From the NCBI RefSeq assembly GCF_037126435.1, contig NZ_CP147020.1, positions 4,725,001 through 4,789,000 of the forward strand: a DNA stretch of 64,000 nucleotides, given 5' to 3'. A program made the translations under genes and the position numbers. Source of the DNA: Bernardetia sp. ABR2-2B (GTDB lineage: Bacteria > Bacteroidota > Bacteroidia > Cytophagales > Bernardetiaceae). The first letter of the stretch is position 1. Every line of letters starts with the position of its first letter. The notes under the pieces are model-generated. The model was not told the origin of the DNA, made no database searches, and saw nothing but the letters and a program-made list of their open reading frames with translations. Below are positions 35,866 to 43,879 of the stretch, piece after piece.

Positions 35866-36049
35866 AATTACGAATTACGAATTTTTTGTAGTTGAATTAT
35901 TTCGATGTTCATCATTAATTTTCTTGATTGTTTCCCTTTTATAACTATTTAGAAATATGAATTATTCAAGTTGCTGTTACTGAAATTGCTTTAATTAATG
36001 TATAGTTAGAAGTTTAATTTCGTAATTCGTAATTTTCAATTCGTAATTC
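35866..36049. repeat. AATTACGA inverted repeats between rpsL and rpsG
   Basis: AATTACGAATTACGAA (35866-35881) is the exact reverse complement of TTCGTAATTCGTAATT (36019-36034), followed by one more TTCGTAATT (36040-36048). The arms could close a loop of about 137 nt containing the spacer. Same word as 4504-4535 and 36731-36761. Confidence 0.85.
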
Positions 36050-36072
36050 AATATAAACCCTTGAGATAACTC

Positions 36073-36555
36073 ATGAGAAAGCATAAACCAAAAAAGCGAG
36101 ATATTCTTCCTGATCCAAAATTTGGAGATACAGTAGTAACTAAGTTTGTAAATAACTTAATGTACTCTGGTAAGAAGAGTTTAGCTTACGAAATCTTCTA
36201 CGGTGCTTTAGACCGTATTGAAGATAAAATGAAAAAAGATACTCCTGATGTAAATGGATTGGAAATTTTCAAAAAAGCATTGACTAATGTAACACCAGGT
36301 GTTGAAGTTAAAAGCCGTCGTGTAGGTGGAGCTACGTTCCAAGTACCGACAGAAGTTCGTCCAGAGCGTAAAATGGCGCTAGGTATGAAATGGCTTATCA
36401 ATTTCTCTCGTCGTCGTAACGAACGCAACATGACTGACCGTTTGGCTGCCGAATTTATGGCTGCTGCAAAAGGTGAAGGTGCTGCTGTTAAGCGTAAAGA
36501 CGATACACACCGTATGGCAGAGGCGAACAAAGCGTTCTCTCACTTCCGTTTCTAA
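36073..36555 (+). CDS. rpsG: 30S ribosomal protein S7
   Basis: 160 residues, slightly longer than the 156 of many bacteria. Signature near the N-terminus: R-D-I-L-P-D-P-K-F, then [13 protein letters not shown]; also [12 protein letters not shown] and the helical C-terminus ending KAFSHFRF. Binds the 16S 3' major domain and nucleates head assembly. Bounded by repeats on both sides. Confidence 0.98.
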   Translation: MRKHKPKKRDILPDPKFGDTVVTKFVNNLMYSGKKSLAYEIFYGALDRIEDKMKKDTPDVNGLEIFKKALTNVTPGVEVKSRRVGGATFQVPTEVRPERKMALGMKWLINFSRRRNERNMTDRLAAEFMAAAKGEGAAVKRKDDTHRMAEANKAFSHFRF

Positions 36556-36629
36556 ACTAATTGATACTTTTGAAGTATCGTTATTTTATCAAAATGGAAT
36601 TAATGCCATTTACAACTGGTTAAAAATAA

Positions 36630-36668
36630 AAAATGTAGTAACTTGATTTATTCAGGTTATTACATTTT
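36630..36668 (+). terminator. Terminator between rpsG and fusA
   Basis: AAAATGTAGTAAC (36630-36642) pairs with GTTATTACATTTT (36656-36668), 13 bp with one G-T pair. A smaller GATACTT/AAGTATC hairpin lies just after rpsG (36563-36579). Confidence 0.65.
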
Positions 36669-36730
36669 GTTTATGAAAATAAATTAGGTTGTTCGTATTG
36701 ATTTTCAATTAGCTTCGCTGCTTTGGCAGG

Positions 36731-36761
36731 TCGTAATTCGTAATTTACTAATTCGTAATTG
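36731..36761. repeat. TCGTAATT repeats upstream of fusA
   Basis: Three TCGTAATT words (36731, 36738 and 36753 starts) in the same orientation as 36019-36048. Confidence 0.8.
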
Positions 36762-36827
36762 ATATTAACCATTTGTTAATCAGCTACATCAAGTCTTGAG
36801 GATAGTAAATAATTGAAATAAATTTCG

Positions 36828-36835
36828 TACTTTTG
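36828..36835 (+). promoter_or_regulatory. -7 box of fusA
   Basis: TACTTTTG matches TANNTTTG 95 nt before the fusA ATG. No -33 at normal distance (the nearest TTG is only 12 nt away), so this is tentative. Confidence 0.35.
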
Positions 36836-36929
36836 TGCAACTTAATAAAACAGACTTATTTATTCTCACTTGATATAGCAACTTACTAATACATAGAAGT
36901 TTTCTATCTCATTATACATTTAGTTTACA

Positions 36930-39080
36930 ATGTCTAAAAAAGACCTAAAATTCCGTCGAAATATTGGCATCATGGCTCACATTGATGCTGGAAAAACAAC
37001 CACAACAGAGCGTATTCTCTACTACACAGGTATTAGCCACAAAATTGGTGAAGTACATGATGGAGCTGCGACTATGGACTGGATGGAGCAAGAGCAAGAA
37101 CGTGGTATCACTATTACGTCTGCTGCTACAACAACTAGCTGGAAATATCCTACTGATGATAAGAGTATGGATATTGCTGGTAAAACAAATGAATATCAAA
37201 TTAACATCATTGATACTCCTGGTCACGTTGATTTTACCGTAGAGGTAGAGCGTTCACTTAGAGTTCTTGATGGTTCTGTTGCTCTTTTCTGTGCAGTTTC
37301 TGGGGTTGAGCCTCAATCTGAAACTGTTTGGAGACAAGCAGATAAATATGGAGTTCCTCGTATTTGTTTTGTAAACAAAATGGATAGAGCAGGAGCAGAT
37401 TTTTTTAGTGCAATCAAAGACATCAAAGCTACTTTAGGTGCAAATGCAGTTCCTCTTCAAATTCCAATTGGAGCAGAAGACAAATTTGTAGGTGTAGTAG
37501 ATTTGATCGAAAAACGTGCTATCGTATGGGATGATGCTACTCAAGGTATGGCATTCAATACAATCGAAATTCCTGAAGACTTGAAAAACGAAGTAGAGGA
37601 ATATCGTAACAATCTTTTGGAAGAAGTAGCTGTAATGGATGAAGATTTATTCATGAAATATGATGAAGATCCAGAATCTATCACTCCTGACGAAATCCGT
37701 AGAGCAGTACGTAAGGCTGTAATGGCAATGACAATCTTCCCAGTATTCTGTGGTAGTGCGTTTAAAAATAAAGGTGTTCAAGCTGTTCTTGATGCTGCTT
37801 GTGCTTACCTTCCTTCTCCTCTTGATTTGCCACCAGTTACTGGTACAAATCCTGATACAGGAGCAGAAGAAGTACGTCAGCCAAATGAAGATGAGCCTTT
37901 TACTGCCCTTGCATTTAAGATTGCTACTGACCCATTTGTAGGTCGTCTTTGCTTTATGCGTGTTTATGCAGGTGCTTTGGACGCAGGTTCTTACATCTTG
38001 AATAACCGTACAGGTAAAAAAGAGCGTATTTCTCGTTTGATGCAAATGCACTCTAACAAACAAAATCCTATTGATAGAGTAGGTGCTGGTGATATTTGTG
38101 CAGGTGTTGGTTTCAAAGAAATCAAAACTGGTGATACACTTACATCAGAAAAAAATCCATTAGTTTTGGAAGAACTTACGTTCCCAGAGCCAGTAATTGG
38201 ATATGCTATTGAGCCAAAACAACAAGCAGACCAAGACAAACTTGCTTTAGCTATTACCAAACTTGTTGAGGAAGACCCTACGCTTCGTGTAAATACAGAC
38301 GAAGAAACAGGACAAACTATCATCAGAGGAATGGGAGAGCTTCACCTTGAAATTATCATGGATAGAATGAAGCGTGAGTTTAAAGTAGAAGTAAACCAAG
38401 GTGCGCCACAGGTTGCTTATAAAGAGGCTTTCACTAAGAGTGTTGAACACCGTGAAGTTTATAAGAAGCAGTCGGGTGGTAAAGGTAAATTTGCTGATGT
38501 TCAGTTTGAAATCGGACCAGCAGAAGAACCAGAAAACCAAAAAGAAGGCGTTCTTGAATTCGTTGATGAGATTAAAGGTGGTGTAATTCCTAAAGAATTC
38601 GTTCCTGCAATCAAAAAAGGATTTGAGGAAGCAATGAAAAATGGTGTACTTGCAGGTTTCCCAGTTGTGGGTATGCGTGTACGTGTATTCTTTGGTTCAT
38701 TCCATAGTGTCGATTCAGATGCTGTTTCTTTTGAAATGGCTGCAAAAATGGGTTACAAAACTGCTGGTAAAAGTGCAGGTGCAAAAATTCTTGAGCCAAT
38801 TATGGACGTAGAAGTTGTTTGTCCTGAAGAATTTACTGGTTCTGTAATCGGTGACCTCAACCGTCGTCGTGGAATGCCTAAAGGTCAGCAAATGAAAGGT
38901 ACTGGAGTTGTAATTAAAGCAGATGTTCCTTTGTCAGAACTATTTGGTTATGTTACTTCACTTCGTACAATCACTTCTGGTCGTGGTGCTGCTTCTCTTA
39001 CTTTTGCTCATTATGCAGAAGTTCCTAACAACGTAGCAGAAAAAGTTATTGCAGATGTTCAAGGCATGAGAGCCAACTAA
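36930..39080 (+). CDS. fusA: Elongation factor G
   Basis: 716 residues. GTPase that moves tRNAs and mRNA after peptide bond formation. G1 [15 protein letters not shown] (from residue 16), switch [13 protein letters not shown]3 [13 protein letters not shown]4 NKMDRAGAD; domain IV ([11 protein letters not shown]) and a normal C-terminus. A hairpin terminator and a possible promoter upstream suggest partly independent transcription from rpsL-rpsG. Confidence 0.98.
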   Translation: MSKKDLKFRRNIGIMAHIDAGKTTTTERILYYTGISHKIGEVHDGAATMDWMEQEQERGITITSAATTTSWKYPTDDKSMDIAGKTNEYQINIIDTPGHVDFTVEVERSLRVLDGSVALFCAVSGVEPQSETVWRQADKYGVPRICFVNKMDRAGADFFSAIKDIKATLGANAVPLQIPIGAEDKFVGVVDLIEKRAIVWDDATQGMAFNTIEIPEDLKNEVEEYRNNLLEEVAVMDEDLFMKYDEDPESITPDEIRRAVRKAVMAMTIFPVFCGSAFKNKGVQAVLDAACAYLPSPLDLPPVTGTNPDTGAEEVRQPNEDEPFTALAFKIATDPFVGRLCFMRVYAGALDAGSYILNNRTGKKERISRLMQMHSNKQNPIDRVGAGDICAGVGFKEIKTGDTLTSEKNPLVLEELTFPEPVIGYAIEPKQQADQDKLALAITKLVEEDPTLRVNTDEETGQTIIRGMGELHLEIIMDRMKREFKVEVNQGAPQVAYKEAFTKSVEHREVYKKQSGGKGKFADVQFEIGPAEEPENQKEGVLEFVDEIKGGVIPKEFVPAIKKGFEEAMKNGVLAGFPVVGMRVRVFFGSFHSVDSDAVSFEMAAKMGYKTAGKSAGAKILEPIMDVEVVCPEEFTGSVIGDLNRRRGMPKGQQMKGTGVVIKADVPLSELFGYVTSLRTITSGRGAASLTFAHYAEVPNNVAEKVIADVQGMRAN

Positions 39081-39132
39081 TCTGTCTTAACAGAATCTAT
39101 ATATTTACTATTTCAGTAAAGATTTGGTTTAG

Positions 39133-39171
39133 ATAATAAGGGTTTAGGTATTATGCTTAAATCCTTATTAT
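39133..39171 (+). terminator. Hairpin between fusA and rpsJ
   Basis: ATAATAAGGGTTTA (39133-39146) pairs with TAAATCCTTATTAT (39158-39171), 14 bp with one G-T pair. The T-run is poor, so it could be an attenuator or processing site. Confidence 0.55.
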
Positions 39172-39235
39172 TTGAATAATGAAAAACAATATGTTTTTAT
39201 ACAAGTCTTTCAAAAAAATCTAACTCCATACAAGG

Positions 39236-39541
39236 ATGTCTCAAAAAATTAGAATCAAACTTAAATCTTACGACCACAATTTGGTTGATAAGTCGGCTGA
39301 AAAAATTGTTAAGGCTGTAAAGAATACAGGTGCAGTAGTTAGTGGTCCAATTCCATTGCCTACTAAGAAAGAAAAATTTACTGTACTTAGTTCGCCTCAC
39401 GTAAACAAGAAAGCTCGTGACCAGTTCCAGCTTTGTACTTACAAACGCCTTATCGATATTCATTCAAGCAGCCCAAAAACGGTTGATGCTTTGATGAAAT
39501 TAGAATTAGCTTCTGGTGTTGATGTAGAAATTAAAGTGTAA
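39236..39541 (+). CDS. rpsJ: 30S ribosomal protein S10
   Basis: 101 residues. Contains the S10 signature: [21 protein letters not shown], shown in part by the SYDHNLVD block, then [17 protein letters not shown] and [11 protein letters not shown]. In most Bacteroidota S10 is followed at once by rplC and the rest of the S10 cluster. Here a terminator and a non-ribosomal gene follow, so the cluster has been split. Confidence 0.97.
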   Translation: MSQKIRIKLKSYDHNLVDKSAEKIVKAVKNTGAVVSGPIPLPTKKEKFTVLSSPHVNKKARDQFQLCTYKRLIDIHSSSPKTVDALMKLELASGVDVEIKV

Positions 39542-39564
39542 TTCTGAATTACATTTGATTTTAT

Positions 39565-39616
39565 AAAAAAGCATTTTCTTACTAAATTTAGGTTTGGTTG
39601 GGAAATGCTTTTTTTG
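39565..39616 (+). terminator. rpsJ terminator
   Basis: AAAAAAGCATTT (39565-39576) pairs with AAATGCTTTTTT (39603-39614), followed by more T. Its right part is duplicated at 40198-40237. Confidence 0.85.
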
Positions 39617-39636
39617 TTTTAAATTAAAAAAATAAA

Positions 39637-40086
39637 ATGATTTCAGCAGAAGACCCTATTTTTGAAAGTTTAGAAGGTTGTTATGGAAATTATAATCCGA
39701 TTCCAAGACTAAAAAAACTGGAAGAAAATAGTGATAATGATGAGTTACGTACAGAAATTCTAGATGAGTTTCTTGATAACCTTTATCATCAAGGTAGTGT
39801 GTATTTAGTTTCTTTCTTGACTATTCCTTTATTGATTCGCATAGCTTTAAAATATAAATTTTTTGACGCAAGAATAATTTATTTAGTAGGAATGGTAGAA
39901 ATTGCTCGTAAAGAAGATGATTTTCAAATTCCTCAAAAATATTTAGCTGATTATGAAAATGAAATAAGAAATATTATGCTTTTAGCATATTTGAATAAAG
40001 ACTGGGATTATGATTTCACTTTAGTAACTACAAAAACCATTGCTGCTGTGAATGGACAAATAAAATTTGCAAATTCTATAATCTAA
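39637..40086 (+). CDS. Putative HEAT-like immunity protein
   Basis: 149 residues. The stretch DNLYHQGSVYLVSFLTIPLLIRIAL fits a helical, HEAT-like family common among orphan immunity and polymorphic-toxin loci, where a L-W/Y-H-Q-G-T/S-V-Y-x-A-S-x-x-x-P-x-L-x-x-I-A pattern is usual. The N-terminus (EGCYGNYNPIPRLKKLEE) is polar. It lies 21 bases after the rpsJ terminator and is enclosed by two near-identical copies of that terminator's right half. The family reading is by pattern only. Confidence 0.55.
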   Translation: MISAEDPIFESLEGCYGNYNPIPRLKKLEENSDNDELRTEILDEFLDNLYHQGSVYLVSFLTIPLLIRIALKYKFFDARIIYLVGMVEIARKEDDFQIPQKYLADYENEIRNIMLLAYLNKDWDYDFTLVTTKTIAAVNGQIKFANSII

Positions 40087-40122
40087 TGACTCATCAACTT
40101 TAATGATGTAAAATTAAAACGA

Positions 40123-40179
40123 ATGACAAAAGCTGAAAGATTTAAAGGCTGTATAATTGGTGGAGCGATTATTCCATAG
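40123..40179 (+). pseudogene. N-terminal stub of an ADP-ribosylglycohydrolase-like gene
   Basis: 18 codons, MTKAERFKGCIIGGAIIP then TAG. The ERFKGC-x-x-GGAI start is the hallmark N-terminus of the ADP-ribosylglycohydrolase family, normally continuing GDALG. Here it breaks off and runs into the duplicated terminator, so the rest was deleted. Confidence 0.5.
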
Positions 40180-40197
40180 ATTTTATATAAAAGTATC

Positions 40198-40237
40198 TTC
40201 TAACTAAATTTAGATTTGTTTGGGAAATGCTTTTTTT
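40198..40237. repeat. Duplicated part of the rpsJ terminator
   Basis: Aligns without gaps to 39576-39615 with three changes in 40 bases (for example both contain TGGGAAATGCTTTTTTT). Weaker similarity continues upstream. The left stem arm has changed, so the second copy is a poorer hairpin. The copies bracket the immunity-like gene and the stub. Confidence 0.88.
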
Positions 40238-40291
40238 ATTAACATCAATATTTTTTAGTAAATTACAGACACATTACTAAAAAATAGAATT

Positions 40292-41089
40292 ATGGAACAC
40301 AAAACAAATGTCAATTATAATAAAGAATTAATTAGGCTTCAGAGAGAACTCGTCAAACTTCAGTTTTGGGTAAAAGAAAAAGGACTGAAAATAGCTATTA
40401 TTTTTGAAGGAAGAGATGCAGCAGGAAAAGGAGGAGCAATAAAAAGAATTTCAGAAACGCTAAATCCTCGTTTTTGTAAAATTGTTGCTTTAGACAAACC
40501 TAATGAAAGAGAATCTACACAATGGTATTTTCAGCGTTATGTTACTCACTTACCAGCAACAGGAGAAATAGCTTTATTTGATAGAAGTTGGTATAATCGT
40601 GCAGGAGTAGAGCGTGTGATGGGTTTCTGTACTGAAGAGGAATATCAAGAGTTTTTGCGTTCGTGTCCAGAATTTGAAAATATGCTGATTCGTTCGGGTA
40701 TTATTTTAATAAAATATTGGTTTTCAGTCAGCGCAGAAAAACAAAAAGAACGTTTTGAAGAGCGAACTGAAACACCTAGGAAAAGGTGGAAACTTAGTGG
40801 AATGGATTTGAAAGGTAGAGAAAAATGGCACGAATACTCAAAAGCAAAAGATGTTATGTTTGCCCACACTGATACAAAAACTTCACCTTGGAATGTCATT
40901 GATTCTGACCACAAAAAATCTGCTCGTCTGAATTGTATTGCTCACATTTTAAGTCAGATAGAATATGAAGATGTATTACCAAAAGCTGTTTCTATTCCAG
41001 ATATTGATGAAAAAAACCATTATGCCAGAACACCAATAGATGAACAGAAATTTGTGCCTAAGATTTATGTAAAGGAAAGCTTTAAATAA
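40292..41089 (+). CDS. ppk2: Polyphosphate kinase 2
   Basis: 265 residues. Transfers phosphate between polyphosphate and nucleotides, usually favouring nucleoside triphosphate formation. Walker A FEGRDAAGKGG (38-48), lid-region NERESTQWYFQRY, Walker B LFDRSWYNRAGVE, then ERTETPRKRWKLS and the W-N-V-I-D-S-D-K-K-like segment. One-domain class of PPK2. Monocistronic. Confidence 0.95.
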   Translation: MEHKTNVNYNKELIRLQRELVKLQFWVKEKGLKIAIIFEGRDAAGKGGAIKRISETLNPRFCKIVALDKPNERESTQWYFQRYVTHLPATGEIALFDRSWYNRAGVERVMGFCTEEEYQEFLRSCPEFENMLIRSGIILIKYWFSVSAEKQKERFEERTETPRKRWKLSGMDLKGREKWHEYSKAKDVMFAHTDTKTSPWNVIDSDHKKSARLNCIAHILSQIEYEDVLPKAVSIPDIDEKNHYARTPIDEQKFVPKIYVKESFK

Positions 41090-41218
41090 TTGTAGTCTAA
41101 TAAGTAAATCTAAAATATATCATTTTAATCTTACATACTTTTGAAATAGCGTTAGTATAGATTGTTTCTTAACTTTTGTTTCTCTATCATTGAGAATGAT
41201 ACTATTTACCTAAACAAA

Positions 41219-43810
41219 ATGAACTATTACATAACAGCAATCAAGTATTTTAATCTTACTATCTTGTTATCTTTTGTTTTCTATAATACAAGTTATGCTC
41301 AAGATGAGGTGCTTGATTCTTTACAAGGAGTTATAGACAACTCAAATGTTTCTATAGAGGATAAAATTGATACGTATAATCAACTTGCTAATCAAACACC
41401 ATTAGATGATTCTACAAATTTTTTCCTTTACATAAATAAATCTCGTAAGTTATCAAAAGAAAATGACTATGTAGAAGGCTTGATAGATGCAAATAATATC
41501 TCTGGCTATTACTACATTAGGCAAAAAGATTTTGAAAAAGCACAACTAATCTATGAAACTTCTATAAAAAAAGCTAAAGAAAATAAGTATAAAGAAGGAG
41601 AAGCTGATGGACATTATTCCTTGGGAAAGTTGTACAGAACTCAAAGAAATTTTCAAGGTGCTATAGAAAAATACAATGAAGCTATAGTCATTTATAAAAA
41701 TACAGATGATCAAGAAAAAGTAGGAAAAACGTATAAAGATATTGCATTGGCTTATATTTATCTTGGAGAATATGATAAGTCTATTATTTCTTACAAAACA
41801 GCTATTCAAATTTATGAGAGTTTAGAAAACTATAAAGAGTTAGCAAGTATTTATAATAATTTAGGAGTCGTATACAAAAGAAAAAGTGAGTATGATAGAG
41901 CCTTAGAGTATTATGAAAAGGCAGTGAAAATTGAGGAAACGCTTGGTAATGATAAAGGAATTGTCAAATTATATAATAACCTTGGTAGTATGCAAGAGGC
42001 TAGAGGTTTTTATGCTCAAGCTCTTCAATATTATCAGAAGTCTTTAAAAATCAAGGAAAAACTAGGAGATAAAGAAAGTCTAGGGGTAGCTTATATAAAT
42101 ATTGGAAGCATACATCAAGTACAGGCTTCTTATGACCTAGCCTTAGAATATTATCAGAAAGCCAAAGAACTTTATAAAGAAGTAGATAGCCAAGACTACC
42201 TATCTTACGCATACATAAACTTAGGAAATGTATATGAGCTAAAAACTGAGTATGACATTGCTACAATGTATTACGAAAAAAGCCTAAAACTGATGGAGCA
42301 ATTAGGTGATAAAAGTGGTAAAGCTACTATTTATCACAGCTTTACCAACCTAAATCTTATCAAAGAACAGTACCAAGCTGCTATAGAGTTTGGAAAGTTA
42401 TCAATACAATTAAGGGAAGAGCTAGGAGAAAAAGCCGCTTTAGCTAATTCTTATATAGAGTTAGGAAGAGTATATTATCAATTAAAAGATTATAAAAGAG
42501 CCCTTCCTATTTTAAATAAAGGAGTAGATTTAGGAAAAGCACATCAAGAGCTACAAGCTGTGCGTACAGGTGCACAAATGCTTTCTACAATATATTCGGA
42601 ACAAGGCAACTACCAACAAGCGTATAAAAATGAAGTGTTGTTTAGAGAAATGAAAGATAGTCTTTCAAATACAGAAAATACAAAATTAATTACTCGCCTA
42701 GAATCAGAATATGCTTTCCAAAAAGTAGAGGATTCTCTTCATAAAGAAAACATAATACAAGCTGAACAAATAGAAAAAGATAAAATTGAGAGTAAATTTC
42801 AAAGAAATATCAATATTCTAATTTTAGTAATTCTTATTATTGTATTCATAGCTGCTGTTTTTATTTATCGTAGCCAAACCAAGACAAAAAAATTAAATAA
42901 TCAATTAAACCAACAGAAGAAAACATTAGCAGAAGTAAACGGAGAGCTTCAAGGCTTAAATGAAGAATTACAACAAAACCAAGATGAAATAATTGCTCAG
43001 AGAGATTCTATTGAGTCTCAAAATCAACTTCTTGAAGAGCAGCATCAAAATATAGCACAAAGTATCAATGCTGCTCAAACTATACAAGATGCTATTTTGC
43101 CTTATGAAGAGCGTATGAAAGAAGAGTTAAAAGACTTTTTTCTTATATACCGTCCTCGTGATGTTGTTTCAGGAGATTTTTATTGGTTGAGTAGTCAGAA
43201 TGGTAAAAAAATAGTTGGGGCATTAGACTGTACAGGACATGGCGTTTCGGGTGCATTTATGAGTATGATTGGTTTTACTCTACTCAACGAAATCATAAAT
43301 ACCAAAAAAGTTACAGAGCCTGCTCAAATTTTGGAGCAATTAAGAAGTGATATTAGAATAGCTCTAAGACAAAATGAAACAGGAATGAGTAATGGAATGG
43401 ATGCTGTCTTTGTTACAATAGAAGATGATAATGATTCTCAAATGAAAAAAGTTACTGTTGCAGGGGCAAAATGTCCGTTGTGGTACGTAAATGCAGATAA
43501 AAACGAAGTAGAAAAGATTAAAGGAAGTAATATCTCTATCGGTTTGAATTATAAAGAGGTACGGAATTTTGAATCAACAACTTTACTATTGCCTAAGGGT
43601 AGTCTGTTGTACTTCGGCTCAGATGGAATCATTGACCAAAATGATATTAATAAAAAGAAATTTGGTTCTGTTAGATTGAAAGAAGTTTTAGAGCAAAATA
43701 CTACCCTTTCTTTACAAGAACAGAAACAAAATCTTGAAAATCAAATAGACAATCACATGAAAAATACTACACAACGTGATGATATATTATGGATAGGAAT
43801 TAGAGTGTAA
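41219..43810 (+). CDS. TPR protein with SpoIIE-type serine phosphatase domain
   Basis: 863 residues from ATG 41219; an in-frame TTG at 41162 would add residues before the signal peptide, which is cleaner from 41219 (ending SYAQ, about 28). Eight or more TPRs over about 60-480, each with the Y-x-x-A-x-x-Y-Y-x-K pattern; a membrane segment near 560-580 (ILILVILIIVFIAAVFIY); a coiled coil to about 630; then PP2C/SpoIIE phosphatase: RPRDVVSGDFYW, GALDCTGHGVSGAFMSM (metal-binding Asp), and GSDGIIDQND. Senses something in the periplasm and likely dephosphorylates an anti-sigma-antagonist-type target in the cytoplasm. Confidence 0.88.
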   Translation: MNYYITAIKYFNLTILLSFVFYNTSYAQDEVLDSLQGVIDNSNVSIEDKIDTYNQLANQTPLDDSTNFFLYINKSRKLSKENDYVEGLIDANNISGYYYIRQKDFEKAQLIYETSIKKAKENKYKEGEADGHYSLGKLYRTQRNFQGAIEKYNEAIVIYKNTDDQEKVGKTYKDIALAYIYLGEYDKSIISYKTAIQIYESLENYKELASIYNNLGVVYKRKSEYDRALEYYEKAVKIEETLGNDKGIVKLYNNLGSMQEARGFYAQALQYYQKSLKIKEKLGDKESLGVAYINIGSIHQVQASYDLALEYYQKAKELYKEVDSQDYLSYAYINLGNVYELKTEYDIATMYYEKSLKLMEQLGDKSGKATIYHSFTNLNLIKEQYQAAIEFGKLSIQLREELGEKAALANSYIELGRVYYQLKDYKRALPILNKGVDLGKAHQELQAVRTGAQMLSTIYSEQGNYQQAYKNEVLFREMKDSLSNTENTKLITRLESEYAFQKVEDSLHKENIIQAEQIEKDKIESKFQRNINILILVILIIVFIAAVFIYRSQTKTKKLNNQLNQQKKTLAEVNGELQGLNEELQQNQDEIIAQRDSIESQNQLLEEQHQNIAQSINAAQTIQDAILPYEERMKEELKDFFLIYRPRDVVSGDFYWLSSQNGKKIVGALDCTGHGVSGAFMSMIGFTLLNEIINTKKVTEPAQILEQLRSDIRIALRQNETGMSNGMDAVFVTIEDDNDSQMKKVTVAGAKCPLWYVNADKNEVEKIKGSNISIGLNYKEVRNFESTTLLLPKGSLLYFGSDGIIDQNDINKKKFGSVRLKEVLEQNTTLSLQEQKQNLENQIDNHMKNTTQRDDILWIGIRV

Positions 43811-43835
43811 GCAAGAGGTTTTAGATGAAGGATTG

Positions 43836-43843
43836 TATTTTTG
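43836..43843 (+). promoter_or_regulatory. -7 box of recQ
   Basis: TATTTTTG matches TANNTTTG 37 nt before ATG 43880 and covers the in-frame TTG at 43841. No clear -33. Confidence 0.45.
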
Positions 43844-43879
43844 TATAAACTTCATTCACCATTCACAATTCTACAAAAA

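Noticed and set aside
36198-36530. Minus-strand gene opposite rpsG
   Set aside because: It is a mirror of the rpsG reading frame; the ribosomal protein is beyond doubt.
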